Assembly: GCF_016803395.1 (NCBI RefSeq)
Contig: NZ_JAEVHL010000046.1
Location: 1-33,068 of the forward strand
Direction of reading: 5' to 3'
From: Micromonospora tarensis
Lineage (GTDB): Bacteria > Actinomycetota > Actinomycetes > Mycobacteriales > Micromonosporaceae
Length of the DNA: 33,068 nucleotides
This document shows positions 25,301 through 33,003 of the stretch, in pieces (the stretch's first letter is position 1; each line of letters begins with the position of its first letter). The translations under genes were made by a program, and so were the position numbers. The notes below the pieces were generated by a model. The model saw only the letters and a program-made list of their open reading frames with translations, was not told the DNA's origin and did no database searches.

Positions 25301-26092
25301 TCAGTATCGACCGAGTTGGTCGTACGGGCTGAGCACGATGCGGGGCGAGAGCGCCGGGTCGAGCCAGGTGAGCACGTCGACCAGATGATCGCGGGCGAGG
25401 GAGACGCAGCCGGCGGTGGCGTTGCCGGCGCTGGTGCTGAACTGGTGCAGGAAGATGCCGCTGCCCGCGTTCGGCACCGGTTTCGCCACGTTCGGCGGCA
25501 TGTTGTAGGTGATCACCGCGAAGTGCGTGTACGCGGGAGTCTCCTGCCACAGCGCCTCGCTGGCCCCGCCCGGGTTGGTCGAGCTGTGCTGGAAGCTGTT
25601 GTATGCCGCCGACGACGGGTTCTCGTTCCACCAGTCACCGCTGACCAGCCGGTGGTACGGGTATCGCGTGCCAGGGTTCGCGGCGATGCCGTACATGGTC
25701 GGGCCGATCGAGTAGACCCCGGTGGGGGTGGTCGGCACGCCCTCCACGTGGTTGTCGCTGAACCCCTTCGAGCCGATCCGCGCGGGCAGCGACGACGAGG
25801 CGGGCTGCCAGCGACCCCGGACCTGCACGTACGCCTCAAGGGTGGCGTACGTGGTGGTGTAGCTGCTCGCGGCGACCACGATCACCTGCCGCGTCTGGGT
25901 GGGCAGGGTGGTCAGCTGGGCGGCCAGGTTGCGGCGGGGCAGCGTGCTCGGGCGGCTCGACCGGGGAATCGGTGCGGTGCCCCAGGGCGGGGCCGGGGGC
26001 CGGCTCGCGCCGAGCGCGGGCGCCGTCGGGGTGAGCAGACCCGGTGCCGCCAGCCCTGCGGCGGCACCGAGCAGGAGGGATCTACGCTTCAT
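25301..26092 (-). CDS. Secreted L,D-transpeptidase-like protein (YkuD fold)
   Basis: A 263-residue exported protein with a twin-arginine-like signal (KRRSLLLGAAAGLAAPGLL). The catalytic part has His216 in IFLHQFS and the nucleophile Cys229 in NATAGCVSLARDHL, matching the H...S/A-GC pattern of YkuD-type L,D-transpeptidases, which crosslink or modify peptidoglycan through meso-diaminopimelate. The usual SHGC is AGC here. PTTPTGVYSIGPTMYG is the preceding substrate-side loop. It starts at ATG 26092, after AGGA. It is a single gene, convergent with the hypothetical ORF. Confidence 0.82.
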   Translation of the reverse strand: MKRRSLLLGAAAGLAAPGLLTPTAPALGASRPPAPPWGTAPIPRSSRPSTLPRRNLAAQLTTLPTQTRQVIVVAASSYTTTYATLEAYVQVRGRWQPASSSLPARIGSKGFSDNHVEGVPTTPTGVYSIGPTMYGIAANPGTRYPYHRLVSGDWWNENPSSAAYNSFQHSSTNPGGASEALWQETPAYTHFAVITYNMPPNVAKPVPNAGSGIFLHQFSTSAGNATAGCVSLARDHLVDVLTWLDPALSPRIVLSPYDQLGRY

Positions 26093-26160
26093 CCGGTCAT
26101 CCTGACAGCCGATTCGGCTCTGGTCTGCCCCGCGCTCGCCGACCGGCCCCAAACCACCGG

Positions 26161-26856
26161 TCAGAAGTGCCGCAGCAGGTCCCGGAACGCGGCCAGCCAC
26201 AGGATGCCGGCGTCGGTCGGGTCCAGCTCGTCGTCCTCCAGCACCCAGGTGTTCTCGTTGGGGATGAACACCGCGTTCAGCCCGGCCGCCCGCGCCGGGA
26301 GGATGTCGGACTTCGGGGAGTTGCCGATCATCCAGGCGCCGGCCGGTGCGAAGCCGTGCTCCCGAACCAGCCACCGGTAGGTGTCGACGTTCTTCTCCGC
26401 GACGATGTGCGCGGCCCCGAAGTGGTGCAGCAGGCCGCAGGCGTCCAGCTTGCGCTGTTGCTCCTCCCGGTCCCCCTTGGTCAGCAGCAGCAGCTCGTGC
26501 CGGCCGGCCAACTCGTCGAGCGCGTCGGCCACCCCGGGCATCAACTCCACCCGGTGCTCCACCAGGGCCACCGCCAGCCGGTCGATCTCCTGGCGTTCGG
26601 CCTCGGTGGCCGGCCGCTCGCGCAGCCGTTCCAGGCACTCGGCCAGGCTGCGCAGGAAGACCTTGCTGCCGTACCCGTGCGCCAACGCGTTGGCCCGCTC
26701 GATGTCGTCGAGCACGGCCCGCAGTTCGGCCCGGTCCAGGGTCGGGTGGTCCAGCCAACCCAGGAAGTCCTCGATCACCCGCTCGAAGACGACGTTGTTC
26801 TCCCACAACGTGTCGTCCGCGTCGAAGATCAACACTTGCGCCTGTCGCACTGCCAT
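26161..26856 (-). CDS. HAD-superfamily phosphatase
   Basis: A 231-residue hydrolase with all four HAD motifs: FDADDTLW (nucleophile Asp12 and acid Asp14), LLLTKGD (Thr), a Lys in REEQQRKL, and GNSPKSDILPARAAG (acidic metal site). The cap between motifs I and II is all-helical (about residues 20-110), as in phosphoglycolate phosphatase-like enzymes. The substrate is unknown. ATG 26856 follows GAGGGGG. The TetR gene starts upstream on the same strand and stops 39 bp before it, so the two may be cotranscribed. Confidence 0.88.
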   Translation of the reverse strand: MAVRQAQVLIFDADDTLWENNVVFERVIEDFLGWLDHPTLDRAELRAVLDDIERANALAHGYGSKVFLRSLAECLERLRERPATEAERQEIDRLAVALVEHRVELMPGVADALDELAGRHELLLLTKGDREEQQRKLDACGLLHHFGAAHIVAEKNVDTYRWLVREHGFAPAGAWMIGNSPKSDILPARAAGLNAVFIPNENTWVLEDDELDPTDAGILWLAAFRDLLRHF

Positions 26857-26895
26857 GCCGCCCCCTCGCGATCATGCTCGCTGCGGTGCGGAACT

Positions 26896-27519
26896 TTAGG
26901 GCATGTCACCCGGCACGCCCACCGGGTTTCCGCCCGTCGGGCAGGGCCAGCGCAGCAACCGCTCGGCGATCAGCGCCTCGCGTTCCTCCTGCCCCTCGGG
27001 TCTGAGCCGGCCACCACGGGTGAGCATCACCACGCCGTGCAACAGGCTCCAGCCGACCTCGGCGAGGGTGTCCGGGTCCCGGCCCTCGGCCAGCGGGGTC
27101 AGGGCCGCCCGCAGTTCGGCGAAGACCGCCCGGGGCGCGGCCGGCACGCCGTCCACGCCGAGGGCCAGGTCCGGGGTCAGCGCGAGCATCGCGTCATAGA
27201 CCTCCGGATTCGTGTACGCGAAGTCGAGGTACGCGGTGGCGACCGCCGGCCAGGCACCGTCGGGGCTGTCGGCGGCCTCGGCGTGCGCCTCCGCGAGATC
27301 GGCGGCCAGGTCGGCGAAGGCGCACACGGCGACGGCGGCGAGCAGCGCCTCCAGGTCCGGGAAGTGCCGGTAAACGTCACCCACGTCGATCTCGGCCTGC
27401 TCGGCGAGCCGTCGGATGCTCACCCCAACCCAGCCCTCCGCCTCGGCCAACTCCCGCGCGACCGTGACGATGAGGTCACGCCGGTCCTGTTCGGTGGCCT
27501 TCTCGGCAGGTCCGGGCAC
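26896..27519 (-). CDS. TetR-family regulator
   Basis: A 207-residue repressor-type protein. The helix-turn-helix is in SIRRLAEQAEIDVGDVYRHFPDLEALLAAV (about 32-61); the rest is a ligand/dimer domain of TetR length. The long open frame extends upstream, but GTG 27519 is preferred because a TANNNT -10 element (TACGCT) lies exactly 7 nt upstream, indicating a leaderless transcript, and this start gives a standard TetR N-terminus (about 25 residues before the HTH). Target genes are unknown; the downstream HAD gene is a candidate. Confidence 0.85.
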   Translation of the reverse strand: MPGPAEKATEQDRRDLIVTVARELAEAEGWVGVSIRRLAEQAEIDVGDVYRHFPDLEALLAAVAVCAFADLAADLAEAHAEAADSPDGAWPAVATAYLDFAYTNPEVYDAMLALTPDLALGVDGVPAAPRAVFAELRAALTPLAEGRDPDTLAEVGWSLLHGVVMLTRGGRLRPEGQEEREALIAERLLRWPCPTGGNPVGVPGDMP

Positions 27520-27526
27520 GCACACG

Positions 27527-27532
27527 AGCGTA
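27527..27532 (-). promoter_or_regulatory. Leaderless-type -10 element for the TetR gene
   Basis: TACGCT on the minus strand, 7 nt before GTG 27519, fits the TANNNT-N7-start pattern of leaderless actinobacterial genes. No ribosome binding site is present, which supports this start over the in-frame GTG codons upstream. Confidence 0.45.
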
Positions 27533-27723
27533 AGCCCGGACACCCCCGGTAGCTGCCCGTTGACAGATTGGTGACTGTGCGGCGACCGCCGCCGAGGCGT
27601 TGCCGGCTCCGAACGCGACACGCCACAGCCGGCGGTCGATCGACGACTTCTCGGACGGCCAGCAGGGTGTCAGTGAGCCCGCAAGCGCTGCGGTGTCTGT
27701 TCGTCGGCCTCGCCCTGGTGTGC

Positions 27724-27760
27724 GTCCCGGCCAGGACCCGGGCTGGGCCCTGGCCGGGAC
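27724..27760 (-). terminator. Terminator hairpin after the surface-protein gene
   Basis: GTCCCGGCCAGG (27724-27735) and its exact complement (27749-27760) form a perfect 12-bp stem with a 13-nt loop, 7 bp past the stop of the surface-protein gene. No T tract. The remaining 27533-27723 shows nothing recognisable. Confidence 0.6.
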
Positions 27761-27766
27761 AACTGG

Positions 27767-30406
27767 TCAGCCGACCCGGCCGGCGCGCTGCCGGCGACGG
27801 GTCAGCAGCACCAGGAAGAGGCCGACGAGAGCCAGCATGCCGCCGACGCTCAGCGGCGCGGCGACGGTGTCACCGGTTACCGGAAGGATCCGCGAAACGT
27901 AGCGGAAGGTGAGCCCGTTGGAGGCTCCCCCATCGGTGCTCACGACCACCGTGGTGTTCCCGGCCGCGCAGGCCGGCGTACGGAAGGTCAACGAACGCCC
28001 GTCCGGCGCCACGGTGACCGCGCCCGCCGGGATGGTCTGGCCGCAGATGGTGACCACGGTCCGACCCGGAACAAAGCCGGAACCGCCGACCGTCACGGTG
28101 GTACCGCCACCGGTCGTCCCCTGGCCCGGGTTCAGCGAGCCGATGACCGGAGGGGCGATCTGGTACGTGAACCCGCCCGGTTCGACGACGTCGTCACCGG
28201 GCAGTTGCACCGTCACGTCCACCGTGCCGGGCAGGCCAGGTGGGGTGACCACGGTCAGCGAGGTGCCGCTCGGGTCCACGACGAGGTTGGTTCCCGGCGT
28301 GTTGCCGAAGTTCACGCCGGTCGCGCCGGTGAGGCCGGTCCCGGTGATCGTCACGGTCGTGCCACCGGTGGTCGGGCCGGTGTTCGGCACGATCGAGGTG
28401 ATCGTCGGCGCGACGTACGTAAACGGTGGCGCGGCGGCGGTGCCCGCAGGGAAGACCAGCCGCACATTGGCCGGTCCGGCCGTGTTCGGCGGCGTCACGA
28501 CGGTGATCGTGGTGCCGGCCGGGTTGACGGTGAACCCGGTGCCGGGCACCCCGTCGACTGTCACTCCGGTGGCTCCGGTGAAGCCGGTCCCGGTGATGGT
28601 CACCGTGGTGCCACCCGAGGTGGGCCCGGTCGTCGGCGTCAGCCCGGTCACGTCGGCGCCACTGCCGTCGGCCAGGTACGTGTAGTCCAGCGGTGTGGAC
28701 GCACCACCGACCGTCGACACCACGACCGCCGCCGGGCCGATCGCGCCAGGCGGGGTGACCGCCGTCAGCGACGTGCCCGCCGCGTTGACCGTGACGTCAG
28801 TGGCCGGCACCCCGTCGAAGGTGACGGTCGTGCCACCGGGGATGAAGCCGGCACCGGTGATCGTCACCGTCTGACCACCCGACTGCGGACCCTCGTCCGG
28901 CGTGATAGCGGCGGCGGTCGGAGTCGCCGCCACGTAGCTGAAGGCGTCCGGTGCGCTCGCATTCGCGCCCGGGACCAGCACGGTCACGTCCACCGGACCG
29001 ACCGGCCCGGACGGTGTGACCACGGTCAGCGAGGTACCGTCCGGGGCCACGACGAGGTTCGTCCCCGGGTTGCCGCCAAAGGTCACCCCGGTCGCACCGG
29101 TGAACCCGGTCCCGGTGATCGTCACCGTCGTACCACCGGTGTTCGGGCCCGAGTTCGGCACGACCGAGGTGATCGTCGGCGCGATGTAGGTGAACGTCGG
29201 CGCGGTCACCCGTCCTGCCGGAAAGACGAGCTCGACCAGGGCCGGTCCGGCGGGGTTCGGCGGGGTCACCACGGTGATCGTGGTGCCGGCCGGGTTGACG
29301 GTGAAGCCGGTGCCGGGCAGGCCGTCGAAGTCGACTCCCGCCACGCCGGTGAAGCCGGTGCCGGTGATGGTCACCGTCGTACCGCCGGCGGTCGGACCGG
29401 AGGTCGGCGTGAGACCGTTGATCACGGCCGCACTTCCGTCGGCCAGGTACGTGTAGCCCAGCGGCGCTGCCGTGCCGTTCACCGTACTGACGACGACCGA
29501 CGCCGGGCCGACCGCGCCGGGCGGGGTGACCGCCGTCAGCGAGGTGCCCCCCGGCGCCACTGTGACAGCGGTCGCCGGTACGCCGTCGAAGGTGACAGTG
29601 GTGCCACCCGGAATGAAGCCCGTACCGGTGATCGTCACCGTCTGGCCGCCCGATTGTGGGCCCTCGTCTGGCGTGATCGTCGCGGCTGCGGGTGCGGCCG
29701 GCGGGCGCTCGCAGTTGGCCTCGGCCACGATCACGGTCCCGACCGGGATGGTCGTCGGCGCGCCGAGGACGGTGCCGGACAGCGTGAGCGCGGCCCGCAC
29801 GGCGACCGCGGCCGCGCCGGTGGCGGTCGTCGTCTCGACCCGGGTCAACGAGGCGTTCAGGCTCGCGCCCAGCAGACCCGGTACGATCACCGCCGCGCTA
29901 CCCACGACGGCGGGGCCGTTCGCCGTCAGCGTGACCGCCGAGCCGAAGAGCTCCAGCCCGACGAGGGTGGTGTCCGCGCTGGTCGCACCGACCTGCGGGC
30001 AGATCGCGGTGGCGGTGACCTCGGTCGCGTCCAGCACGTCGACCCCGAGCACGGTCAGGTTGAGGCCGTTGACGCTGGACGACGCCGACGACGAGGCCGC
30101 TGCCCGGGTGGCGGCGACCTCCTCGACGGTGCCGCTGGCGGTGACCCCGAGCGCTCCCGGTATCGAGATGGCCAGCAGCGTCTCGGTGTCGGTGCCGCCG
30201 GCCGCCGGCGCGGTGGCCGTACCGATCGTGGCGTCCGCGGTGATCACGGCTATGCCGAGCACCTCCGCGGCCAGGTCGACGACGACACCACGGGCGTTCG
30301 CGTCACCCGGCGCCGCCCGAGCCGGCGTCTGCAACCCAAGGGTCGCTAGGCCGGCGACCAGCACCGCCGTGGATGCGGTCGTGATTCTTCGCAGGACCGA
30401 ACTCAC
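27767..30406 (-). CDS. LPXTG-anchored surface protein with seven IPT/TIG repeats
   Basis: An 879-residue cell-wall protein of unknown binding partner. Order: signal peptide about 1-32 (ending ARA-AP); a choice-of-anchor-P-like domain about 35-235; seven IPT/TIG (Ig-like) repeats at about 242-321, 328-408, 409-491, 498-577, 584-664, 665-749 and 751-837; sorting signal LPVTG (841-845), hydrophobic helix about 853-868 and basic tail RRRQR. Repeats 1-3 are duplicated as 4-6 with an exact 257-residue period. It starts at GTG 30406 behind a GGGGGA. The LPVTG motif calls for a sortase, but none is encoded here. It could be an adhesin or a structural surface layer protein. Confidence 0.9.
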   Translation of the reverse strand: MSSVLRRITTASTAVLVAGLATLGLQTPARAAPGDANARGVVVDLAAEVLGIAVITADATIGTATAPAAGGTDTETLLAISIPGALGVTASGTVEEVAATRAAASSSASSSVNGLNLTVLGVDVLDATEVTATAICPQVGATSADTTLVGLELFGSAVTLTANGPAVVGSAAVIVPGLLGASLNASLTRVETTTATGAAAVAVRAALTLSGTVLGAPTTIPVGTVIVAEANCERPPAAPAAATITPDEGPQSGGQTVTITGTGFIPGGTTVTFDGVPATAVTVAPGGTSLTAVTPPGAVGPASVVVSTVNGTAAPLGYTYLADGSAAVINGLTPTSGPTAGGTTVTITGTGFTGVAGVDFDGLPGTGFTVNPAGTTITVVTPPNPAGPALVELVFPAGRVTAPTFTYIAPTITSVVPNSGPNTGGTTVTITGTGFTGATGVTFGGNPGTNLVVAPDGTSLTVVTPSGPVGPVDVTVLVPGANASAPDAFSYVAATPTAAAITPDEGPQSGGQTVTITGAGFIPGGTTVTFDGVPATDVTVNAAGTSLTAVTPPGAIGPAAVVVSTVGGASTPLDYTYLADGSGADVTGLTPTTGPTSGGTTVTITGTGFTGATGVTVDGVPGTGFTVNPAGTTITVVTPPNTAGPANVRLVFPAGTAAAPPFTYVAPTITSIVPNTGPTTGGTTVTITGTGLTGATGVNFGNTPGTNLVVDPSGTSLTVVTPPGLPGTVDVTVQLPGDDVVEPGGFTYQIAPPVIGSLNPGQGTTGGGTTVTVGGSGFVPGRTVVTICGQTIPAGAVTVAPDGRSLTFRTPACAAGNTTVVVSTDGGASNGLTFRYVSRILPVTGDTVAAPLSVGGMLALVGLFLVLLTRRRQRAGRVG
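28136..29677 (-). repeat. Two tandem 771-bp units inside the surface-protein gene
   Basis: Residues about 244-500 and 501-757 align without gaps at an offset of exactly 257 residues (771 bp): ITPDEGPQSGGQTVTITG, LADGS...GLTP, APTITS...VPN and GTNLVV all recur at that spacing. On DNA, CCTCGTCTGG at 29662 matches CCTCGTCCGG at 28891. Unit boundaries are approximate. Confidence 0.8.
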
Positions 30407-30430
30407 CGATTCCCCCGTTCAGCTCGACTG

Positions 30431-30530
30431 ACGGGTCTGCTTTGCGTGTCGACACCCGTCATCGACTGAACGATGACAAAAGGTACAAGTTGTGGCAAAA
30501 CTCCTTATTTATCCAGGAGCCATCTTGGCG
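30431..30530 (-). promoter_or_regulatory. Locally AT-rich upstream region of the surface-protein gene
   Basis: This stretch is clearly less GC-rich than the window, with AAAAGG, TTATTTAT and CAAAACT. It contains CTCCT-N9-AGGAG (30501-30519), whose spacer reads GGATAAATA on the minus strand, a possible -10. Nearer the gene are a TGACGGGT/ACCCGTCA stem and the palindrome GTGTCGACAC (30446-30455), which would lie in the 5' untranslated RNA. The precise promoter is not determined. Confidence 0.4.
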
Positions 30531-30559
30531 TGGCGGATCTGGCTGCCCGCTCCGCAGCG

Positions 30560-31462
30560 CTACGGACCTGTACGGCGCAGGGCGGTCACGCTCCGCAGGC
30601 GCGACAACTTCTCGGGGTTACGCACCGCGTAGAGCGCGGTGACCAGGCCGTCGTCGACGCGCAGCGTGACGACAGTGTCGATCTCCCCGTCGAACACCAG
30701 AACCAGCGCCGGGTGACCGTTGACCTCGGCCAGCCGCATGGCCATGGCGGCGGTCCTGGCCTCCCTGCTGGCCAGTAGTCGGGCCACCTTGTCCGCCCCA
30801 CTGACCGGCCGCAGCACCGCCTGTTTGATCCCGCCACCATCGCCGAGGAACACGACGTCCGGCGCGAGGATGTCGAGCAGACCCTGCACGTCCCCGGTCC
30901 GGACGGCCCGTTGGAACGCGTCGAGGGCACGCCGGGCGTCGGCGGGCGCGACCCGGCTGCGGGGTCGACGCGCGGCGACGTGCGCGCGCGCCCGGTGGGC
31001 GATCTGGCGAACGGCAGCCGGGCTCTTGTCGACCGCGTCGGCGATCTCGTCGTAGGCCAGGTCGAAGACCTCGCGCAGGACGAACACCGCCCGCTCGGTC
31101 GGTGCCAGCGTCTCCAGCACCAGCAGCATCGCCGTCGAGATGCTCTCGGCCAACTCGACGTCGTCGGCGACGTCCGGCGTGGTCAACAACGGTTCGGGCA
31201 GCCAGGGGCCGACGTAGGACTCCCTGCGCCGGCCGACCGTTCGCAGCCGGTTGAGCGACTGGCGGGTGGTGATCCGGACCAGATACGCGCGCGGGTCCCG
31301 CACCGCCGTCAGATCCGCGTCCGCCCACCGCAGCCAGGTCTCCTGGAGTACGTCCTCCGCGTCCACGGTCGAGCCGAGCATCTCGTAGGCGACGGTGAAG
31401 AGCAGGTTCCGATGGGTGACGAACGCGTCGACGGCAAGGTCCATCCGACCGTCCGCGCTCAT
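30560..31462 (-). CDS. sigJ: ECF41/SigJ-type sigma factor with fused SnoaL-like domain
   Basis: An extracytoplasmic-function sigma factor of 300 residues. Region 2 (about 10-75) includes GSTVDAEDVLQETWLRW; WLPEPLL follows (87-93); region 4 (about 110-165) has LAPTERAVFVLREVFDLAYDEIADAV; the C-terminal SnoaL-like domain (about 175-290) regulates activity in cis, in place of an anti-sigma factor. Two ECF41 signature motifs are present: DGGG-I-K (208-213) and NPEKL (282-286). The ATG at 31462 is chosen; MDLAV at 31444 is an alternative. It diverges from a DoxX gene, a usual partner class, and both have matching promoter motifs. Confidence 0.9.
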   Translation of the reverse strand: MSADGRMDLAVDAFVTHRNLLFTVAYEMLGSTVDAEDVLQETWLRWADADLTAVRDPRAYLVRITTRQSLNRLRTVGRRRESYVGPWLPEPLLTTPDVADDVELAESISTAMLLVLETLAPTERAVFVLREVFDLAYDEIADAVDKSPAAVRQIAHRARAHVAARRPRSRVAPADARRALDAFQRAVRTGDVQGLLDILAPDVVFLGDGGGIKQAVLRPVSGADKVARLLASREARTAAMAMRLAEVNGHPALVLVFDGEIDTVVTLRVDDGLVTALYAVRNPEKLSRLRSVTALRRTGP

Positions 31463-31539
31463 GGCCCCACTCCCCAGATCCGACAGGTGCCGATCACGTG
31501 TGGCTCCAGTCTCGTCGATCCCGACCACGTCCCCCACCA

Positions 31540-31566
31540 GACACCGGTGCCGCGCCCGCTGTGACG
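31540..31566 (-). promoter_or_regulatory. ECF41-like promoter for the sigma gene
   Basis: On the minus strand CGTCACA (31566-31560), a 16-bp spacer and TGTC (31543-31540) resemble the ECF41 promoter pattern TGTCACA...CGTC. It has the same geometry as the divergent plus-strand copy, suggesting autoregulation. The leader would be about 70 nt. Confidence 0.55.
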
Positions 31567-31599
31567 CCCGGCGCCTGTGCGCCGCGTCACCCGGCGAGC

Positions 31600-31626
31600 T
31601 GTCACAGCGCGCGCACCGGCGGTGTC
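31600..31626 (+). promoter_or_regulatory. ECF41-like promoter for doxX
   Basis: TGTCACA (31600-31606), a 16-bp spacer and TGTC (31623-31626). The -35 is an exact match to the ECF41 motif; the -10 differs by one base from CGTC. It lies about 30 bp before the doxX ATG. Confidence 0.6.
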
Positions 31627-31656
31627 TCGTGGTCGACCCGAGACGGAAGGATTCTG

Positions 31657-32040
31657 ATGAACCTGGCACTGTGGATCGCGGCCGGACTGTTGGCCGCAGT
31701 CGCCCTGCTGGCCGGCGTCACCAAGACTGTCGTACCCAAGGAGAAGTTGGCCTCGGCCCACGGCGGAGGGTGGACCGGCGACGCCAGCGTCGGGTTCGTC
31801 AAGGCCCTCGGGGTCCTCGAACTCCTGGCCGCCGTCGGCCTGATCCTGCCCGCCGTACTGGACATCGCGCCGGTGCTGGTGCCGGTGACCGCGATCTGCT
31901 GGGTGCTGCTGATGGTCGGCGCGACAATCACCCACCTGCGCCATGACGAGGCGAAGTTCATCGTGCTGAATCTGACCTACCTCGCCCTGGCGGCCTTCGT
32001 GGCGTGGGGTCGACTCGGGCCGGAGTCCTTCGGCGGCTGA
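31657..32040 (+). CDS. DoxX-family membrane protein
   Basis: A 127-residue protein with four hydrophobic segments (about 3-20, 48-68, 72-90, 100-118), a DoxX-type layout with FVKALGVLELLAAVGLILPA as the clearest family stretch. DoxX-like proteins are linked to quinone/thiol redox processes, without a general function. GGAAGGA precedes the ATG at 31657. It is divergent from the sigma factor and probably its direct target through the TGTCACA promoter. Confidence 0.85.
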   Translation: MNLALWIAAGLLAAVALLAGVTKTVVPKEKLASAHGGGWTGDASVGFVKALGVLELLAAVGLILPAVLDIAPVLVPVTAICWVLLMVGATITHLRHDEAKFIVLNLTYLALAAFVAWGRLGPESFGG

Positions 32041-32064
32041 GCGGGCCGGTGCGATCATCGGTTG

Positions 32065-32368
32065 GTGTCCCCGTGGGAGATATTCATACGCGTCGTCGCA
32101 CCCCTGCTCATGGTCGCCGGTGCCGTAGTCGTGCTCTTCGGTCGTGTTCTCCGATTCGCCCGAGAGGTTCTCCCGGCCGCGCGGCTGGCAGTGGGCGTGG
32201 GTGGGCCTGTGGCTGATGACGGCCGGTGAGGCGGCCTTCGGCGACGACCGACCATGGTTCGAGCGGTCCTGGAAGGGTGCCGTCGCGCTGCTCGTCGCCG
32301 TGGCCGTGGTCGTCGCGGTGGTGCGCCGGCACCGGTGGAAGACCCGGCGCGTCGAGGGCAGCGGCTAG
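32065..32368 (+). pseudogene. Small membrane protein, possible frameshift
   Basis: Two short frames overlap. One (GTG 32065) begins VSPWEIFIRVVAPLLMVAGAVVVLFGRV, a plausible N-terminal membrane helix. The other (from about 32144) reads RPRGWQWAWVGLWLMTAGEAAFG and KGAVALLVAVAVVVAVVRRHRW, two more hydrophobic segments, ending at 32368. The second frame has no start signal of its own, so one protein of about 100 residues broken by an indel near 32140-32160 is likely. Two overlapping genes remain possible. No family recognised. Confidence 0.4.
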
Positions 32369-32414
32369 CACGTCGAGCTGCGGCTGGCGTGTCGGTCGGC
32401 AGCGGCCCTGGCGC

Positions 32415-32882
32415 TCAGCGGTCCCACAGCGTCTTGATGTGGTGGGCCGTGAGCAGCGCGGGCATCGGGTCGGCGTGGTGCCGACGGCGGAGCCGCCAGA
32501 TACGGCCCACGTTCGTCGACACGTTGGGCCCCGGGACGTCGTAGGGACCGCCGCGCGGATACACCGTCAGCACGCTCCCCCACATGCCCGCGTCCACCCA
32601 GCCCATCCGTTCGATCTCGGTCCAGGCGTACGAGCGCCGCAGACCCCGACGATCACGGACCAGCAGCCCGACGTCGTCCGCGAGCACCGCGTTCCGCGAA
32701 CGGGTGAACGCGATCACGACCGACGCGACGCCGACCGCCAGCAGGGTCCAGTTGACCAGGTCGAACAGCACCCCGACCACGATCATCACGGCCAGGAGCG
32801 CGACAGGTATCGCGACGGCGGGCCAGGCCCGCGACTGCCCGAGAACGACCGTCTCGCCCACCGGCTGCACCGACTCCCCCAT
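32415..32882 (-). CDS. Small membrane protein with PH-like domain
   Basis: A 155-residue protein. Two adjacent hydrophobic helices (about 20-40 and 43-59) are followed by a soluble part with VLADDVGLLVRDRRGLRRSYAWTEIERMGW, the pattern of bacterial PH-like domains of actinobacterial membrane proteins. Function unknown. ATG 32882; no ribosome binding site, but TACCGT lies 8 nt upstream on the minus strand, so the transcript may be leaderless. Confidence 0.7.
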   Translation of the reverse strand: MGESVQPVGETVVLGQSRAWPAVAIPVALLAVMIVVGVLFDLVNWTLLAVGVASVVIAFTRSRNAVLADDVGLLVRDRRGLRRSYAWTEIERMGWVDAGMWGSVLTVYPRGGPYDVPGPNVSTNVGRIWRLRRRHHADPMPALLTAHHIKTLWDR

Positions 32883-32924
32883 GAACGCTCACGGTAGTGA
32901 ATGAGCCGCACCGCGGCACTTCGG

Positions 32925-33003
32925 CATGATCGTGCTCGATCCAGGATCGAGTGGCCTTCCCGCGACATCGACACCACTACATCAAGGATCGAGCGCGATC
33001 ATG
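32925..33003. repeat. Intergenic inverted repeat, 18-bp arms
   Basis: CATGATCGTGCTCGATCC (32925-32942) and GGATCGAGCGCGATCATG (32986-33003) are complementary at 17 of 18 positions. A third half-copy GGATCGAG (32944-32951) directly follows the left arm, so a local CTCGATCC-A-GGATCGAG hairpin competes with the long one. No gene is visible here. Confidence 0.7.

Noticed and set aside
28205..30349. 714-residue Arg/Gly/Asp-rich plus-strand frame opposite the surface protein
   Set aside because: Repetitive shadow of the IPT repeats; no start signal or domain.
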